64,000 bases of DNA from Taudactylus pleione (Eukaryota > Chordata > Amphibia > Anura > Myobatrachidae): contig JAUIMM010001424.1 in the NCBI GenBank assembly GCA_031769625.1, forward strand, positions 62,001 to 126,000, written 5' to 3'. Both the position numbers and the translations under genes were made by a program. The notes under the pieces were generated by a model that was not told where the DNA came from, ran no database searches, and worked only from the letters and a program-made list of their open reading frames with translations. The stretch's first letter is position 1; every line of letters begins with the position of its first letter. Shown piece after piece: positions 60,026 through 64,000 of the stretch.

Positions 60026-61364
60026 AGAGTGTACAGGGAAGTTAGGATTTGCACTTTAGTTGTAATTGTGGTAGTGTAAATTTGCACAATGCTGCGTGGC
60101 AGGACACATGGCGCGGCTCAGTATTTTTCTCAGATTAGCGTCCTTATCGCACTGCGGTAGCAGCAAATACACCAGGACCTTGTGCTTTTATTTCATTAGC
60201 TGTACAATAAAGACGCAGATTGAGTAAATTATTGTGCAAAAGAAACTTAGGTGCAATTTTGGACAGACTAGATGCAGACTAGATGGGGCCAAGTAAATTC
60301 TTATCTGCCGTCAAATTCTAGGTTTCTATGTCATTTTCATGGTGCGCCAAAAAAGGCTTCTTGGTGCGATTTGATGATAGGTCTATGTGAACAAAGAACG
60401 ACCCGCCATATAAACGCACAGAAAGCCAGGTGTAACATGAAGAAATACTAGTATGCACTGCACGTTATTTTCTAGTCTGTAACGGTATTTAGCTGAAGCT
60501 TATTTGCTGACAGGCGTACAATCTGCATTAGACAGTGGGTGGACACGGCCACCAAGTCATGGAACAAAGTAAGACACACCGTGAGGTGAGAGGCCATTGT
60601 AGGCCAACATGAAAGGACTGGTTGATGGTAAAGAACCATTTGGCTGTTCTAGGAGTTGGCAACAGAGAAGACCACAGAGAAGATGATGAACTGGTGGAGA
60701 AGCTTCCATTAGATCATACATGAGGAGGTCACTTGGAAAGGAAGTAACCCAAGAAACACAACACAACTTCACCAGAAGACAGAGGGTCCATTGCAAAGCC
60801 AATAAAAGACACAATATAAGCATGAGAAAACACTGTGGTACTTAGTAATGGAATCTAAGTAGATAATGAAATCGAGTGCCGGGAAATTAGAGCGTCTACG
60901 CTCAACTCAATGAAGTTGGGATCAAAATTAGATATGATATTAACGTGTTATTACATTGAGAAGGGAAAGATTCTATCGGGTTAATGAAAAGTGCTGTAAC
61001 TGCTCCACTTCCACGGTTTCCTATTCTTTTGTTGCATAAAGTGCCCTTTGTGTCCCCCTGCTCTTTGCTCTGATAGGGTCAATCGTGGCCCGGAGCCAGA
61101 TCTCTCTCCCAATCTCACGGCCTTTCTTTGTGTCCGAAACAACTCGTCAGCAGAAAGAAAACATACACTGGTCTTTGTGTGCTGTGTGCTCCTACAGCGA
61201 AGGCGTTAACGATGCCAAGAGGCCATGTCTGAGGCAGAGGGAGGTGGCACAGTACCCTGGCAAAGGGTGGCATCTCCCCATGACTGGTCAGCTGGAACAT
61301 GGGGCAGAATTGAGTTTATCAGTGAAGGAGGAAGCAGGAGTTCTGTGGAAGTTTATCTGATAGA
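60026..61364. other. unassigned sequence
   Basis: No gene recognised. The minus-strand open frame at 60557-60823 is Leu/Cys-rich, and the plus-strand one at 61085-61360 has no domain features; neither shows clear splice sites. Confidence 0.35.
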
Positions 61365-61949
61365 GGGTCTCATACAGAGCCGCTCGTAAGCGGCCGTTCG
61401 CTCGTTCGGAGCGATGTTAGCACATCTGCGCATGCATATGGATTGTAATACGCATGTGCGAACCAGTCAGTGCGGCAGAAAATCGTGTGGTCGCTAAATA
61501 GCGAATGCCTGCTATTTTGAGTGACAGAATGAGGCGTATGTGGGTGGTAATAGGAGAAGGTGCTTGAAAACGGGGAGTGGAAATCTGAACGCAGGCGTGC
61601 TTAAAGGTCAAAACGGGCGTTTTTAGGGTGTGCATAATTAATACAGCAGCGTCATTGACCACGTCACTGGGTTATTTTATAGCCAGAACTGTTCTTATAG
61701 TTCTTTTTATAGCCAGAACTGCAGTTCATACGCTGTTCGATGTACTCGATTAATCTAATAAATAGCGGACATGACGTATGGAGTGAGCGGCCAAGGGGCG
61801 AATTTTTCCAAAAAACGACCGCAAGTTCTGTTCGCTCGTTCAGACATGGAGGCGTCAACAGACCGCAAAGAGCGAACGGTTCATTTGAATAGCCACCTCC
61901 TTTTCCAGAACGACCGTCCGCAAATAGCGTCTGGCTCTGAATGAGACCC
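61365..61949. mobile_element. MITE, GGGCCTGATTCAG family, AGA target duplication
   Basis: Ends GGGTCTCATACAGAGCCGC and GGCTCTGAATGAGACCC are inverted and flanked by AGA (61362-61364, 61950-61952). The interior contains repeated CGTTCGCTCGTTC/GAACGACCG pieces. Confidence 0.85.
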
Positions 61950-62141
61950 AGAGTTTCAATAATACTGAGAAACCCAGTAATATAATGGTGGGTGGTCAAA
62001 TCACTTAATGGTCATTTACAGGTGCAGGAACAGGGAGGGTTTAATCTAGACAATAAAAAGGAAGAATATTCCCCCAGCACTCTGCAAAGGATCAGCAATG
62101 AGACATGAATACTACATGATAATAGTAATACAGAGATCTCA

Positions 62142-62664
62142 GGGCCTGATTCAGCACGGAACGCAGTTGCTAATATGCACGCAATCGGCCGTATGCATCG
62201 CAGTGCACGTGTGCAAACTAGACATTATGATAGGGACCACGATCACAGCGGCTATGCAGACACATTGCAGTGTGATTGACAGGAAGTACCCTTTGTGGGT
62301 GGTACCGGGGGGTGGTCGGCTGAACGCGGACGGGCCAGTGCATTTGAACGCTGTTGCATGTGCGTGCATAAATTAGCCACTGCGATGCCAGACGCTGCCT
62401 GAGGCCTCATAGCGTGTTTGGATGTTAGCAATTTCTGAGTAAGGTCAGGACTTGTGCAAGTGTGCGTAAGGCTGCGATGGTACCGATGTTACAGATGGAT
62501 TTGCAGTCTTGCTAAACATTACGGATGTGTGTAAGGTAAAGTGAGCATCTTTATGTAGTGCAGCAGTGGCATAGCGATAGCAATGTATTAGCATACTATC
62601 AAAGCAGAACTGCCTTCACAATCGCTATTGGATTTGTAGTTGCGTTCCTTGCTGAATCAGGCCC
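62142..62664. mobile_element. MITE, GGGCCTGATTCAG family
   Basis: Ends GGGCCTGATTCAGCACGGAACG and TTCCTTGCTGAATCAGGCCC are inverted over about 20 bp. Flanks TCA/ACA agree at two of three bases. Non-coding interior. Confidence 0.85.
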
Positions 62665-62774
62665 ACAGTTAGCATATATTTGCAAAGATATTTTTAAGCC
62701 ACCAGGCTGCACAAAGTCCTCTCTGTTCTGGTGGGTGCTATTTTCACGTAGCATTAGGGACCACCAGAACAGTG

Positions 62775-64000
62775 AACAGCAGCTGCCTGAGCTCACACTG
62801 GTAACAGGAGGTCCCCGCACAGCAGCTGCCTGAGCTCACACTGGTAACAGGAGGTCCCCGCACAGCAGCTGCCTGAGCTCACACTGGTAACAGGAGGTCC
62901 CCACACAGCAGCTGCCTGAGCTCGCACTGGTAACAGGAGGTCCCTACATAGCAGCTGCCTGAGCTCACACTGGTAACAGGAGGTCCCCGCACAGCAGCAG
63001 CCTGAGCTCGCACTGGTAACAGGAGGTCCCTACATAGCAGCTGCCTGAGCTCACACTGGTACCAGGAGGTCCCCACATAGCAGCTGCCTGAGCTTGCACT
63101 GGTAACAGGAGGTCCCCACACAGCAGCTGCCTGAGCTCACACTGGTAACAGGAGGTCCCCACACAGCAGCCTGAGCTCACACTGGTAACAGGAGGTCCCT
63201 ACATAGAAGCTGCCTGAGCTTACACTGGTAACAGGAGGTCCCCGCACAGCAGCAGCCTGAGCTTGTACTAGTAACAGGAGGTCCCCACACAGCAGCTGCC
63301 TGAGCTCGCACAGGTAACAGGAGGTCCCAGCACAGCAGCTGCCTGAGCTCACACTGGTACCAGGAGGTCCCCACTAGCAGCTGCCTGAGCTCGCACTGGT
63401 AATAGGAAGTCCCCACACAGCAGCGGCCTGAGCTCGCACTGGTAACAGGAGGTCCCCACACAGCTGCGGCCTGAGCTCGCACTGGTAACAGTAGGTCCCC
63501 GCACAGCAGCTGCCTGAGCTCACACTGGTAACAGGAGGTCCCTACATAGCAGCTGACTGAGCACGCACTAGTAACAGGAGGTCCCTGCACAGCAGCAGCC
63601 TGAGCTCGCACTGGTAACAGGAAGTCCCCGCACAGCAGTGGCCTGAGCTCGCACTGGTAACAGGAAGTCCCCGCACAGCAGCGGCCTGAACTCTCACTGG
63701 TAACAGGAGGTCCCCACACAGCAGCCTGAGCTCACACTGGTAACAGGAGGTCCCTACATAGCAGCTGCCTGAGCTCGCACTGGTAATAGGAGGTCCCTGC
63801 ACAGCAGCGGCCTGAGCTCGCACTGGTAACAGGAGGTCCCTGCACAGCAGCTGCCTGAGCTCGCACTGGTAACAGGAGATCCACGCATAGCAGTTGCCTG
63901 AGCTCAAACTGGTAACAGGAGGTCCCTACATAGCAGCTGCCTGAGCTCACACTGGTAATAGGAGGTCCCCACACAGAAGCAGCCTGAGCTCGCACTGGTA
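62775..64000. repeat. 43-bp minisatellite, about 28 units, running off the window
   Basis: The unit contains GCAGCTGCCTGAGCTCACAC and TGGTAACAGGAGGTCCCC, spacing 43 bp (62821 to 62864). Variants alternate CGCACAG/TACATAG, and a few units are shortened by about 3-6 bp. Minus-strand open frames over it encode QCELRQLLCGDLLLPV-type repeats and are not genes. The right edge of the array is not in the window. Confidence 0.95.

Noticed and set aside
60557..60823. Leu/Cys-rich minus-strand open frame with a hydrophobic start, possible secreted protein
   Set aside because: No recognisable family, no splice context and no neighbouring exons; could be a repeat remnant.
62879..63995. Cys/Leu-rich proteins on the minus strand
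   Set aside because: These are frames of the 43-bp minisatellite.
62775..64000. Immunoglobulin switch-region-like repeat (AGCT/GAGCT rich)
   Set aside because: The unit is a regular 43-bp minisatellite. No constant-region exon or other immunoglobulin sequence is in the window.

Overview
This is vertebrate genomic DNA with low gene density and many transposon relics. The mix of small inverted-repeat (MITE-like) elements, hAT-type ends, a tRNA-derived SINE and huge minisatellites points to a large amphibian genome, most likely a frog or toad. That host call is inference; the sequence alone does not fix the species.

One gene is recognisable, on the minus strand: an LGI family gene (leucine-rich glioma-inactivated), best matched to lgi4. 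Six exons could be placed by reading splice sites and LRR motifs: exon 1 (47943-48130, signal peptide and LRRNT), four LRR exons of exactly 72 nt (44841-44912, 41708-41779, 9639-9710, 9358-9429) and an LRRCT exon (5313-5491). All five junctions join in the same phase and give one open frame of about 218 codons. The EPTP/beta-propeller half was not found and should lie beyond the left edge.

The outstanding feature is intron 3 (9711-41707, 31,997 bp). About 98% of it is one uninterrupted array of a 24-bp minisatellite, roughly 1,300 units, ending about 240 bp from exon 3 and about 375 bp from exon 4. It has higher-order structure, including 3,710-bp and 1,910-bp tandem blocks that look almost identical. 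Because 24 is a multiple of 3, it produces long spurious ORFs on both strands (up to 1,301 codons). Each unit carries a TAATCCC homeodomain-type site and, in the transcribed direction, a branch-point-like CTAAT followed by CCCTCTATAG.

Other layout. 1-5.3 kb: presumed intron 6, with a 22-bp C-rich minisatellite, a TTA microsatellite and MITEs. 5.5-9.4 kb: intron 5, with a 1.7-kb fold-back transposon, a 3-bp-duplication MITE and a 0.5-kb fold-back with telomere-like motifs. 41.8-47.9 kb: introns 2 and 1, with hAT elements, a 52-bp minisatellite inside a hAT-like element and a homeodomain-motif-rich stretch beside exon 2. 48.1-64 kb: upstream of exon 1, with a 40-bp minisatellite derived from a transposon end, a 29-bp minisatellite (51.1-53.4 kb), several MITEs of one family with 3-bp target duplications, a SINE split by one of them, and a 43-bp minisatellite running off the right edge. 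No second protein-coding gene, tRNA or rRNA gene is supported.
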